This document shows positions 7,268 through 14,305 of a DNA stretch of 17,322 bases, one piece after another. Each line of letters begins with the position of its first letter. The stretch's first letter is position 1. The notes below the pieces were generated by a model. That model was not told the DNA's origin. It searched no databases and saw only the letters and a list, made by a program, of their open reading frames with translations. The position numbers and the translations under genes are program-made. The stretch is from Oscillospiraceae bacterium (lineage in GTDB: Bacteria; Bacillota_A; Clostridia; Oscillospirales; Oscillospiraceae): positions 1-17,322 of the forward strand of contig JAFZOC010000002.1 of the NCBI GenBank assembly GCA_017550765.1, written 5' to 3'.

Positions 7268-8083
7268 ATGAGAGAGATCGAATTTGACGAGTCGCAGCTC
7301 CCGGATCTGCAGAGCCTGGGCGCTGCCCTTTTCGAGGACCCCGCCGATCCCAGGAGCCGTTCCTACGCCCGCGTTCTGATCCGGCCCAGCGTCTCCTGGC
7401 TCCGGATCGCGCTCGGAGCGCTGCTGTTGGCGGCGGTCCCGGCGGGCGCATATCTGCTGCTGCGCGCGATCGGCCCCGTCCGGCCTCTGGCTCTGCCCCT
7501 GGCTCTGGGCGTGGGGCTCCTGTGCCTGCTGCTGGATGCCAAGCGGATCCTGCTCTGCGCCATCCGCGTCTATCAGCGCTACGCCCCGGACAGTCTGCGG
7601 AACAAGTGCCGTTTCGAACCCTCCTGCTCCCAGTACATGGTCCTGGCCATCCAGCGATACGGGCTCTTCAAAGGGCTTCGGATGGGCGTGGACCGCCTCA
7701 GGCGCTGCAATGTGCGGGGCGGCGGCTTCGACGAGCCCTGTCGGCGCCCTCACCGCCGGATCCGCAGGTCCGGCCCGGGCCGACAGGTCTCCCCTGTCGG
7801 CCGCGATCGCCCCGCTCATTTTTCCGAAATGTCAAAGATACCGGCATCCTGCCGCGCTGTGTGCGGCAGGATGCCGGTATCTCTGTTATCGCAGCCGGTC
7901 AGCTCCGACCGGGGATGCCCCAACTGGCGATCATATCCACCACCGCGTCCAGGAATGCGGAGATGCCGCCGTCATAGCGATCGCCGGTGGCGATGCGCAG
8001 GTCGTAGATCTCGTCGCGGATGGCTTCCACATAGCCCGTGCCGCCCTCGTCCACTTTCCGCGCCACATTCTCCTTGTAGCTGA
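7268..8083 (+). CDS. yidD: YidD membrane protein insertion efficiency factor with N-terminal membrane extension; no stop at expected end
   Basis: The core YidD domain is residues 92-157: IRVYQRY, then CRFEPSCSQY (Cys114, Cys120), then AIQRYGLFKG, then RLRRCN and GGGFDEP, where the family normally ends. YidD assists YidC-dependent insertion of membrane proteins at the inner face of the membrane. The 90-residue N-terminal extension has two hydrophobic segments (about 44-68 and 73-90), whereas standard YidD is about 70-110 residues with only an amphipathic helix. After codon 157 (ends at 7738) the next codon is TGT, one base from TGA. No frame stops before 7975, so the frame runs through hairpins at 7778-7802 and 7836-7882 into antisense of the toxin gene. 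Residues after 157 are probably not a real domain. The ATG follows a TTGAGG-type weak ribosome site. Confidence 0.85.
   Translation: MREIEFDESQLPDLQSLGAALFEDPADPRSRSYARVLIRPSVSWLRIALGALLLAAVPAGAYLLLRAIGPVRPLALPLALGVGLLCLLLDAKRILLCAIRVYQRYAPDSLRNKCRFEPSCSQYMVLAIQRYGLFKGLRMGVDRLRRCNVRGGGFDEPCRRPHRRIRRSGPGRQVSPVGRDRPAHFSEMSKIPASCRAVCGRMPVSLLSQPVSSDRGCPNWRSYPPPRPGMRRCRRHSDRRWRCAGRRSRRGWLPHSPCRPRPLSAPHSPCS
7778..7823 (+). terminator. Possible terminator hairpin after yidD
   Basis: GGCCGACAGG (7778-7787) pairs with CCTGTCGGCC (7793-7802) around a 5-base loop. A T5 run follows at 7819-7823, 16 bases away, too far for a classical terminator. A third copy, CCTGTCGGC (7737-7745), sits at the end of the YidD core and could pair alternatively with 7779-7787, so two exclusive structures are possible. 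Confidence 0.4.
7836..7882. terminator. Bidirectional terminator between convergent yidD and the toxin operon
   Basis: A perfect 20-bp stem pairs 7836-7855 with 7863-7882 around the loop GCTGTGT. It starts 16 bases past the toxin stop codon on the minus strand. T-rich tracts on both sides are weak (TTTGACATTT on minus, CTCTGTTAT on plus). Its position between convergent genes and its stem length make a shared terminator the best reading. Confidence 0.75.
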
Positions 8084-9494
8084 CGCTGGGCGGGCCGCCG
8101 GGGAACAGCGGCTCGTAGACATGGCGCTGACGTCCGGCGTAGCTGGAGGTCAGCTTGTGGTCGTCCTGGGTGATGGCGATGGTGGGAAGACGGTCCGCGT
8201 TCCGTTCCTGCACGGAACGGGACGGGATATGATGGGACTCATACCCGCTGGGGTCCTGGGTGCGAACATCGCCGTGATAGCCTCCCATCTGGGTAAAAGC
8301 GCTGTCTCCTCCGCCCAGTTCCAGGTCTTCCCGCAAGGTCTCCACCTCGAAGAGCGCACTGGCGCGCGCCATGGCGTCCTGATCGCCGGACCTCACCGCG
8401 TCGCGGTAGGCGCTGGCCGCGCCCGCCTTGCTGCAGGCGTATCCCTTCTCCTGCCCGCCGATGGACATGGTGAACTGTTTGTCGCCGTTGCTGCCCCGGT
8501 GGACGGCGGACATGCTGTTTTTCGGGCACCAGCCCGTGAAGCGTCCGCCATCGGACGGAGCCCCGGACGCGCCGCTCGAGCCGCCCCTCGCGCCGCCGCT
8601 AGACGCACCGCCGGATGAGCCACCGGATACAGTGCCAGACGTCCCGCCGCCGGACGCGGATCCGGATGTACCGCCTGCACCGCCTGATGCGCCGCCTGCC
8701 GTACCGCCGCTCGCGCCGCCGCCAGACGCACCGCCGGATGAGCCACCGGATACAGTGCCGGACGTCCCGCCGCCGGACGCGGATCCGGATGCACCGCCTG
8801 CGCCGCCTGATGCGCCGCCTGCCGTACCGCCGCTCGCGCCGCCGCTTTTTCCGCCTCTGCCCGCACCGTTGCCGCTCGCGCTCCCTCCTGTGCTGCCGCC
8901 GCTCGCGCCGCCTCTGCTCGCGCCGCCGACCCCTCCGGCCTCTGTCAGATCGTTCTGGGCCTGGGCCATGTAGTCCATATACTCGCCCAGGGCGCTGTCG
9001 CCCTCGGATACGAGCTGGCTATAGGTCTCCATCCCATCCTCGATCTGCCCCAGGGCGCTCTCCAGAGGGACGCCCTGCTCCTGCCAGAGCGACGTCAGCT
9101 CGTTCATCTTGGTCTGTATGACCTGAAGGGACGCTTGGGCCTTCTCCAACGCCGCCTCCGCCGCGGCGACTTTCCGCTGGGCCGCCGCCACACGGGCGCC
9201 GGCTCCGCCGCCGCCCCCGCCGCCGTTCTGCTGCTGCGCCTGTTCCTCCTGCTGGGCGCGCTCCGCCTCTCGGAGCTCGGCCTGGGCCGTGCGCAGCTCG
9301 CTCTCGGCCTCATAGTAGTCGTTCTGCGCTTTCCGGAGGCGCTGTTCCATCTCCCCGTGGATGCGGGAATAGCTCTGCTTGCAGCTGCTGACGTCGCCGG
9401 ACGCCTCGTCGGCCCCGCGGCGGAACTCCTCTCCCACAGCGCCCATGTCCTCCATCAGCTGTACGACGGCGCCTCTGTCATAGACGATCTGCAT
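7899..9494 (-). CDS. Polymorphic toxin: helical N-terminus, Gly/Ser/Ala repeat linker, HNH-type (SHH) nuclease-like domain
   Basis: The protein has 531 residues. Residues 1-185 are helical and rich in Ala/Glu/Gln coiled coil, interrupted by a poly-Gly run (about 90-98); this resembles LXG/ESX-type export domains without a clear LXG signature. Residues about 187-317 are almost only Gly, Ser, Ala and Thr and include two 41-residue repeats. The C-terminal domain (about 318-531) contains GYESHHIP (Ser420, His421, His422) and ITQDDH (His446). This pattern resembles the HNH/Endonuclease VII-type toxin families named for SHH/HHH signatures, so DNA or RNA cleavage is inferred. There is no signal peptide. 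The ATG is 3 bases after the previous TAA with no strong ribosome site, suggesting coupled translation. It is the last gene of the operon, and no immunity gene follows. The architecture is secure; the nuclease call is likely. Confidence 0.82.
   Translation of the reverse strand: MQIVYDRGAVVQLMEDMGAVGEEFRRGADEASGDVSSCKQSYSRIHGEMEQRLRKAQNDYYEAESELRTAQAELREAERAQQEEQAQQQNGGGGGGGAGARVAAAQRKVAAAEAALEKAQASLQVIQTKMNELTSLWQEQGVPLESALGQIEDGMETYSQLVSEGDSALGEYMDYMAQAQNDLTEAGGVGGASRGGASGGSTGGSASGNGAGRGGKSGGASGGTAGGASGGAGGASGSASGGGTSGTVSGGSSGGASGGGASGGTAGGASGGAGGTSGSASGGGTSGTVSGGSSGGASSGGARGGSSGASGAPSDGGRFTGWCPKNSMSAVHRGSNGDKQFTMSIGGQEKGYACSKAGAASAYRDAVRSGDQDAMARASALFEVETLREDLELGGGDSAFTQMGGYHGDVRTQDPSGYESHHIPSRSVQERNADRLPTIAITQDDHKLTSSYAGRQRHVYEPLFPGGPPSVSYKENVARKVDEGGTGYVEAIRDEIYDLRIATGDRYDGGISAFLDAVVDMIASWGIPGRS
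8602..8847 (-). repeat. Two tandem 123-bp repeats in the toxin linker
   Basis: Unit 1 (8602-8724) and unit 2 (8725-8847) differ at only a few positions. Each encodes 41 residues with patterns such as SGGGTSGTVSGG and GGASGGTAGG. The repeat is in frame, so gain or loss of a unit changes only the linker length. Confidence 0.88.
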
Positions 9495-9497
9495 CGT

Positions 9498-9767
9498 TTA
9501 GTCCAGGCTGATCCTGGCCTGTTTCACCCGCGCGATGTATTCCCGCATCGCGGCAGTGATCGTCCGCATGTCTCCGTGGGCGGACTGGAGCTCGCTCTCG
9601 ATCTGACGGACGGTCTTCTCGATCTTACCGGCGTCCTCCCCCAGCGCAGATCGCAGCAGGCTGCTGTGGGACTGGATATCTGAGATCAGTGTCTGGATCT
9701 CACGCAGTCTGGTGTCCATCTCGTTGATCAGGTTCTCGACTCCGCTCTCGTTCACGACGAATTCCAT
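9498..9767 (-). CDS. Small helical protein (89 aa), probable type VII-like export partner
   Basis: I chose the ATG at 9765-9767, because GGGAGGTGA lies just before it; an ATG at 9800 in the same frame is inside the upstream gene. The sequence is almost fully helical, with heptad-like Ile/Leu spacing and a turn at LGEDAG (about 42-47), giving a helix-turn-helix hairpin like WXG100/ESX proteins but with no Trp. There are no Cys residues, no signal peptide and no membrane segment. It lies between the 90-residue helical gene and the toxin, 3 bases before the toxin start. Small helical proteins encoded just upstream of LXG toxins are known in other Firmicutes as targeting partners (Lap-type). I infer that role here from position and fold only. 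Confidence 0.75.
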   Translation of the reverse strand: MEFVVNESGVENLINEMDTRLREIQTLISDIQSHSSLLRSALGEDAGKIEKTVRQIESELQSAHGDMRTITAAMREYIARVKQARISLD

Positions 9768-9771
9768 CTGC

Positions 9772-10044
9772 TCACCTCCCGCCCATGGTATTCTGGGCAT
9801 CGATCACGTGTTTCTTCGACAGGACCAAGCGTTTGCAGGCGTCCTCCGCCCATGCGATGTTGGCCCGGATCGTCTCCATGCTCTGCAGCAAGCGCTTGGA
9901 CGCGGCCAGTCCGCCCACAGAGTCCATGCACTGGCTGGCCATGGAGACACAGTTTTCGACCTCTGTGCAGAGCCGCTGGATCCGACCGGAGCATTCCTCC
10001 ATATAGTCCGCATACTGCTGCATCAATTCAGGATCTACGTTCAT
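9772..10044 (-). CDS. Small helical Cys-containing protein (90 aa), probable type VII-like export partner
   Basis: The 90-residue protein has two predicted helices (about 4-40 and 48-85) around a turn at SVGGLAAS, resembling the helical hairpin of ESX/WXG100 proteins. It lacks the WXG turn; its only Trp (residue 65) is in the second helix. Five Cys residues (18, 26, 32, 39, 70) are notable for a protein this short. The ATG overlaps the FtsK-gene stop as ATGA, and its own stop lies within the ribosome binding region of the next gene, so the three genes are tightly coupled. I infer that it acts with the 89-residue protein as a chaperone or targeting partner of the toxin. An immunity role cannot be excluded, but its place upstream of the toxin argues against it. 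Confidence 0.75.
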   Translation of the reverse strand: MNVDPELMQQYADYMEECSGRIQRLCTEVENCVSMASQCMDSVGGLAASKRLLQSMETIRANIAWAEDACKRLVLSKKHVIDAQNTMGGR

Positions 10045-13000
10045 CTCGTTCCCTCCCTGTCTTTTTCACGCACCAGCCGATATGGCAGGAGCTTCTTGAT
10101 CTCTTTCCCGCCGTCGCTGTAGACGGCGAACTGGCCGATGCTCTTCTGGAAATTGCTGTTGCCGAGATACATGAGGCAGTCGTCCGCGCTCATGCTGAAG
10201 GCGACTTTGTGTTTGCACATCTCCCGGATCTTCAGGATCTTCGAGAACTGCCGGTACACGCTGACCTCCGCGATACAGCGGATGCCGCAGCGGGAGCCCT
10301 GGGAGAAGAGCTTGTCCAGGATCGGCATGGCGTTGAACTCCTCCGGGCGTTCCGGCTCCGGGGGCTGCTCCGGGGCGGCAGACATCCTGCCGCTGGCGAT
10401 GAACCGCTCGGCCTCATCGTCCGCCGGGACGGCCCCGATCGCCGCCAGCATCTGTGCCGACATCAGGGATGCGGCAGAGCCGGCGCCGGGCTTCGCCGGG
10501 GCGCGGGGCGCGCTCGGGCGCGGGGAGGAGGAGAAGGAACTGCGGAACGAGCCGGCGCCTATCCGTCCGCCCTCACGGTCCGGCAGGCGGGACATCTCCA
10601 TGTCCGCCACATCCAGGCCGATGAAGATACAGATGATGTCTTCGTCTTTCCGCCGCTCATCCACGACGGTCTCCAGTCGCGTCAGCTCGGCGCACCACTC
10701 CGCGGCGCTCTCCATGAGCCTGGCCCCGGGGACCGTGGCGCAGAGCTCCCGGATCTCGGCGCCGTGGTCCGAGTACAGGTCGGACCACTCCGCCATGAAC
10801 ACCAGCAGCTTGTAGCCCTTGTAGGCGCAGCTGCGCATGATGGCGGCGATCAGCTCCCAGCGCTGGTAGGCCGTGCCGCCGACGATGCTCAGGTTCTCAT
10901 TGGGCTGGCGGCCCATATCCAGCCCGAAGCAGGGCTGCAGGGTCGCCGAGCGGCCCAGATAGAGGCGCAGATCCGGATAGCGGATCGGCACCATCCGGTC
11001 CAGGGCCTCCGGCTCCTCGTCGGACCAGGGCGCCTGCTCGTTGGTGTTCACGTAGATCAGGTCCTTGTCGTTGACGTATTCGGGCCAGATGGTCCGCAGC
11101 GCCGCCGCCACCGGGCGGATGTCGGTCTTCATGGTCCAGAGGGCTTTGAACTTCTCCAGCCGGATATCGGTGATCTTCCCCGCGGCGTCCCGGACGTAGA
11201 CCTTCATGATGAAGTCGCCCTGGCTCATCAGGGAGATCGCGCGCTGCATGCTGTCGGAATACAGCGCCCGGTCCACCTCCAGGGTGTCCCGGATCTCCTG
11301 GGGCGAGGTCTCGTTGCGCATGGCGATGCGCAGGCCGATCTGGTTCTTGGCGGCAGGCGTGAGACCGCTGAGCCCGGAGCTGAAGGTCTGGTCCGCCAGC
11401 AGACAGGTGATGCCCTGGGCGCGGTACTCGCGCAGGATGTTCTCCAGCTTGTCCTTGTATGTGGTCTCGGAAGCGACGAACTGGCTCATCTCGTGGAACT
11501 CGTCCACGATCAGGAACAGCCGCGGGAAGTGGACATAGCCCGGCTCGCCCTTGTGGCTCCAGTAGCCCTCCATGTTCTGCTCCCCGAAGAAGTTCATCAG
11601 CTCGGTGCGCCGCGCCGCCTCCTTCTCGATCTTATCCAGCAGACTGAAGGTGAAGTCCGGCGTCTTGCTCAGGCCGATCAGCTTCACATGGGGCGGTCGG
11701 TCCTTTCGATAGAGGATCAGCTCCGTCTGCTTGTAGTCCACCAGCCAGATCTCCAGGTCCTCGGGACTGTAGTGCAGACAGGCGCTGAGGATGACGCTGT
11801 GCAGGAGGGTGGATTTACCGCTGTTGGTGCTGCCGGAGACGAAGCCGTGGACGCTCCCCTCGCCGCCCAGCATCAGATCGACGAGCCTGCCCCGGCTGTC
11901 GATGGCCATGGGAACGGTCAGCTTCTTGGCCGCCTCCCGCCGCTCCACACCGTGCTTCTCGAACACGTCGTCGATCCGGTTGCTGATGGCCGCGCCCTTC
12001 ACATAGTGGTCCTTCAGGGCGGTCATGAAGTTGTAGATCTGGTCTGTATCCGGCGCGCCCTTCTCCGTGAAGCGCACGCTCAGGTCGTCCAGGACGCACA
12101 GGCCCCTGCTGCAGTCCAGGTGGATCAAAGGCCGCTTGCTATATTGCCGGACGACGCTGCGCAGGTGCTCCAGGCCCTTGGGCCCGGCCACGAAGATGAA
12201 CGAATAGCCAGCCGCGTCCGCGTTCACCAGCAGTTCCTTCAGATCCTCGGCGAAGCGGTCGTCGATCTTCTCGGGGAAGTCGAAGTCCACGATCCAGGTG
12301 AAGGGGAAGTCCGAGCCGCCGCGCTCCCGGTTGAACTCGAACAGGGACGTGGTATGGCCGGCCATGTACCTGTTGATCTCCGCGGGGCGGCCGCGCAGAT
12401 ACTTGCGACGTTCGGCGCAGGTGACGCCGCCCTCGCTGCCGTCCTTGGACGTGAAGAGGTCGAAGCTCAGATCCGTGGTGCCCACGTTGGTCACGTCGAT
12501 CAGGCGCTCCAGGCTGGAGCCCTTGTAGAGCGCGTCGAAGACCGAAAAGGCGATGTCCTCCGGCGGTACGGTCTTCAGCAGCCGGGCCAGGATCTTTCGC
12601 ACGAGGAGCTTTTCCGTGCAGTCCGGGCCGCCGGACGGGCCGTTGGGCCCCGTGATCACGATGATGTTGCTCGCGTACAGGTCCAGCCAGAGCGGCAGCT
12701 GCAGTTCCGTGTCCGTGCCGGTCCTGTCCGGCAGGACGATCCCGGCGTTGCAGAGCATCACTCTCTCCGGCATGGCGGAGGGCGCCTGGAAACTGCCCCA
12801 GGCGCCGCAGGCTTGCTCGCCCTCCGCGTAGCGCTTCCGGATGCTCTCGTGCATCTGCGCGAGCTCGGCGGCGTTGTCGAAGCGCTCGATCGACTCCTGG
12901 GCGGCCTTGCGCTCCCTGTCCCGCTGCTGCGTCAGTTCCTGCCTGGTCTGGGCGTACTTCTCTTCGGCGGCCCTGCGCTTGCGGCGCGTGACGGTGGCCT

Positions 13001-13517
13001 GCTCCTGGGTCTCGTGCACATAGCGCATCTGGCACTCGTCGATCCGCTCCTGACAGTAGGCGGTGGCATCCTGGATCTTCTCGAAGAGCTCCCGCGCCAT
13101 CTCCGCCCGGGAGGCGTAGCCCCCCAGGCGGAAGGTGCGCTTGATCCAGGCCAGGAAGCCCCCCTCTTCCAGCTTCGCCAGAAGATCGTTGAGCTCTGCC
13201 TCATCCACGCGCTCCGGCTGCGGCACATAGTTGCTGAAGGTCGTGGCGCACCATCTCTCCACCGCCGTCAGGTAGCCCGCAAGGCTGTTCTTCTTGGCGG
13301 AATAGGCCTGGATCTCCCGCTCGGCCCGGGTGCGGGCGCGGGCTTCGTTGGCCGCTTTCTCCTGTTCCAGCGTCTGGATCTCGCTCTGGTAGCTCTGGTC
13401 CTTCTCCCGCATGCGCTGGGCATGGCGCTCGTCCACCTGCACCAGCTCCCGCGCCAGGGCTGCTCTTCTCTCGCGGAAACGTGCCGCTTCCGCATATAAG
13501 GCTCTGATCTCTTTCAT
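10041..13517 (-). CDS. FtsK/SpoIIIE-type ATPase, motor of a type VII-like secretion module (EssC-like)
   Basis: The protein has 1158 residues. The N-terminal 250 residues are charged coiled coil. A degenerate ATPase-like module follows near residue 285 (VITGPNGPSGG, no Walker Lys). Next is the complete FtsK domain with Walker A GSTNSGKS (562-569, Lys568) and Walker B LFLIVDE (Asp672, Glu673), then the conserved LLADQTF and GLRIAMR segments. A third degenerate module lies near residue 870-895 (SIVGGTAYQRWEL), with a low-complexity Ser/Pro/Ala linker near 985-1010. The pattern of one active and two decayed ATPase units resembles EssC/EccC motors, but I see no FHA domain and no transmembrane helix. 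It should power export of the WXG-like protein and the toxin. GGAGG precedes the ATG, which lies 13 bases after the WXG-like gene stop. DNA translocation is an alternative, but the neighbours favour secretion. Confidence 0.88.
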   Translation of the reverse strand: MKEIRALYAEAARFRERRAALARELVQVDERHAQRMREKDQSYQSEIQTLEQEKAANEARARTRAEREIQAYSAKKNSLAGYLTAVERWCATTFSNYVPQPERVDEAELNDLLAKLEEGGFLAWIKRTFRLGGYASRAEMARELFEKIQDATAYCQERIDECQMRYVHETQEQATVTRRKRRAAEEKYAQTRQELTQQRDRERKAAQESIERFDNAAELAQMHESIRKRYAEGEQACGAWGSFQAPSAMPERVMLCNAGIVLPDRTGTDTELQLPLWLDLYASNIIVITGPNGPSGGPDCTEKLLVRKILARLLKTVPPEDIAFSVFDALYKGSSLERLIDVTNVGTTDLSFDLFTSKDGSEGGVTCAERRKYLRGRPAEINRYMAGHTTSLFEFNRERGGSDFPFTWIVDFDFPEKIDDRFAEDLKELLVNADAAGYSFIFVAGPKGLEHLRSVVRQYSKRPLIHLDCSRGLCVLDDLSVRFTEKGAPDTDQIYNFMTALKDHYVKGAAISNRIDDVFEKHGVERREAAKKLTVPMAIDSRGRLVDLMLGGEGSVHGFVSGSTNSGKSTLLHSVILSACLHYSPEDLEIWLVDYKQTELILYRKDRPPHVKLIGLSKTPDFTFSLLDKIEKEAARRTELMNFFGEQNMEGYWSHKGEPGYVHFPRLFLIVDEFHEMSQFVASETTYKDKLENILREYRAQGITCLLADQTFSSGLSGLTPAAKNQIGLRIAMRNETSPQEIRDTLEVDRALYSDSMQRAISLMSQGDFIMKVYVRDAAGKITDIRLEKFKALWTMKTDIRPVAAALRTIWPEYVNDKDLIYVNTNEQAPWSDEEPEALDRMVPIRYPDLRLYLGRSATLQPCFGLDMGRQPNENLSIVGGTAYQRWELIAAIMRSCAYKGYKLLVFMAEWSDLYSDHGAEIRELCATVPGARLMESAAEWCAELTRLETVVDERRKDEDIICIFIGLDVADMEMSRLPDREGGRIGAGSFRSSFSSSPRPSAPRAPAKPGAGSAASLMSAQMLAAIGAVPADDEAERFIASGRMSAAPEQPPEPERPEEFNAMPILDKLFSQGSRCGIRCIAEVSVYRQFSKILKIREMCKHKVAFSMSADDCLMYLGNSNFQKSIGQFAVYSDGGKEIKKLLPYRLVREKDREGTR

Positions 13518-13530
13518 ATGGCCCCTCCGG

Positions 13531-13749
13531 CTATGTATCCAGGCTGCGCGCGAAGTTCTCGAGCTTCTCGCGCAGCGCCGCGGCGCCCTGGGTGACCTGG
13601 GCGCAGTCCCTGTCGAAAGCCTCGGCGGTCTCCTCCATCGTGAGCACGAACTCCCGATGGAAGGCCTCCGCCGCTTCGCAGCGCCAGCCTCCCGAAGCCC
13701 GGGACCAGGCTTCCCGGATCCGTTCCGCAGTCATCGTTTTTCCTGCCAT
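13531..13749 (-). CDS. WXG100-like protein with WRC in place of the WXG motif
   Basis: The 72-residue helical hairpin has a turn reading GGWRCEAAEAF, matching the WXG100 pattern W-x-G-x-A-x-x-F except that Cys24 replaces Gly. Helix 1 carries REAWSRASG, and helix 2 runs from about residue 26 to the end with hydrophobic heptads. It is shorter than typical WXG100 proteins (about 100) and lacks a clear C-terminal YxxxD/E export signal. AAGGAG lies about 10 bases before the ATG and overlaps the end of the upstream VTT gene. It is immediately followed by the FtsK ATPase gene, the classical partner of WXG100 proteins. It is likely an exported ESX-like substrate or a structural partner. The stop is TAG. 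Confidence 0.78.
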   Translation of the reverse strand: MAGKTMTAERIREAWSRASGGWRCEAAEAFHREFVLTMEETAEAFDRDCAQVTQGAAALREKLENFARSLDT

Positions 13750-13764
13750 CTCGAACTACTCCTT

Positions 13765-14304
13765 CTACAGGCCGATCTGGGGGAACGGGATCGCCCGAAA
13801 GGCCTCCGTATAGATCAGCATCTTGATCAGTTTCCCCAGAAAACAGGCGCCGAAAAATCTTGCCAGGGGCATGCGCGTCCCGCCGGACCAGATCCCCGCC
13901 ACATCGAAGAGCGGCAGAGGCAGCAGCGCCAGCAGGAACACCCACAGGGCCTCCCTGTGGACCTTCTCCGACAGGCGCGCCAGCAGGTCCCGGAAACGCG
14001 GCGAGAGCTCCTTGCCGGCGTTCCCGCAGGCATAGCCCACCAGCTCTCCGCAGCTCGTCCCCAGAGCCCCCACCAGCGATACCAGCAGCGGGTCCAGGAT
14101 CAAGGCGCAGCTGGCCGCGATCATCAGGCTCGGCGCGGGGACGAACACGGTGGCGTTGCACAGGAAACACAGGGCGAAGAGCCCCAGATAGCCCACGTTC
14201 CCGATCCGGGACAGCTCGTCCCGCTCCAGGAAGATGAAGACCGAGAGCGCGATCACCGCCAGGACCAGCGCGATCTCCCCCGCCCGCTTCCAGTTCTCTT
14301 TCAC
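13765..14304 (-). CDS. DedA/VTT-domain membrane protein
   Basis: The 179-residue protein has 4-5 hydrophobic segments: about 9-26, 38-57, 60-82, 118-134 and 148-168. VTT/SNARE-associated family marks include ALGTSCGELVGYACG (Gly-Glu followed by Tyr, about 80-94) and PLPLFDVAGIWSGG with RMPLARFF (about 129-151), the family's re-entrant and C-terminal signature. Known relatives transport or scramble lipids, including undecaprenyl phosphate carriers, in the cytoplasmic membrane. The start is GTG at 14302-14304, with GGAGG supplied by the last codons of the upstream gene. It lies inside the kinase-to-toxin operon, which is unusual for this family. Whether it serves the secretion system or lipid handling is unknown. 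Confidence 0.82.
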   Translation of the reverse strand: MKENWKRAGEIALVLAVIALSVFIFLERDELSRIGNVGYLGLFALCFLCNATVFVPAPSLMIAASCALILDPLLVSLVGALGTSCGELVGYACGNAGKELSPRFRDLLARLSEKVHREALWVFLLALLPLPLFDVAGIWSGGTRMPLARFFGACFLGKLIKMLIYTEAFRAIPFPQIGL

Positions 14305-14305
14305 C

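Noticed and set aside
6953..7819. Minus-strand frame of 288 codons opposite the DUF4177-like gene and yidD
   Set aside because: It lacks a ribosome site and motifs, and it runs across the hairpins and the plus-strand genes that have promoter, ribosome sites and family motifs.
8602..8847. CRISPR-like array
   Set aside because: There are only two units of 123 bp, without spacers, in frame within a coding region; it is a protein-coding tandem repeat.
8393..9121. Proline- and arginine-rich frames in the repeat region
   Set aside because: They are alternative readings of the Gly/Ser/Ala linker of the toxin gene; the repeat makes all frames open.
9852..13499. Very long plus-strand open frame (1215 codons) opposite the FtsK gene
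   Set aside because: It is the antisense of the ATPase gene. Its translation is Val/Leu/Ala/Arg/His-rich without motifs, while the minus frame has Walker A and B motifs and ribosome sites. High GC keeps antisense frames open.
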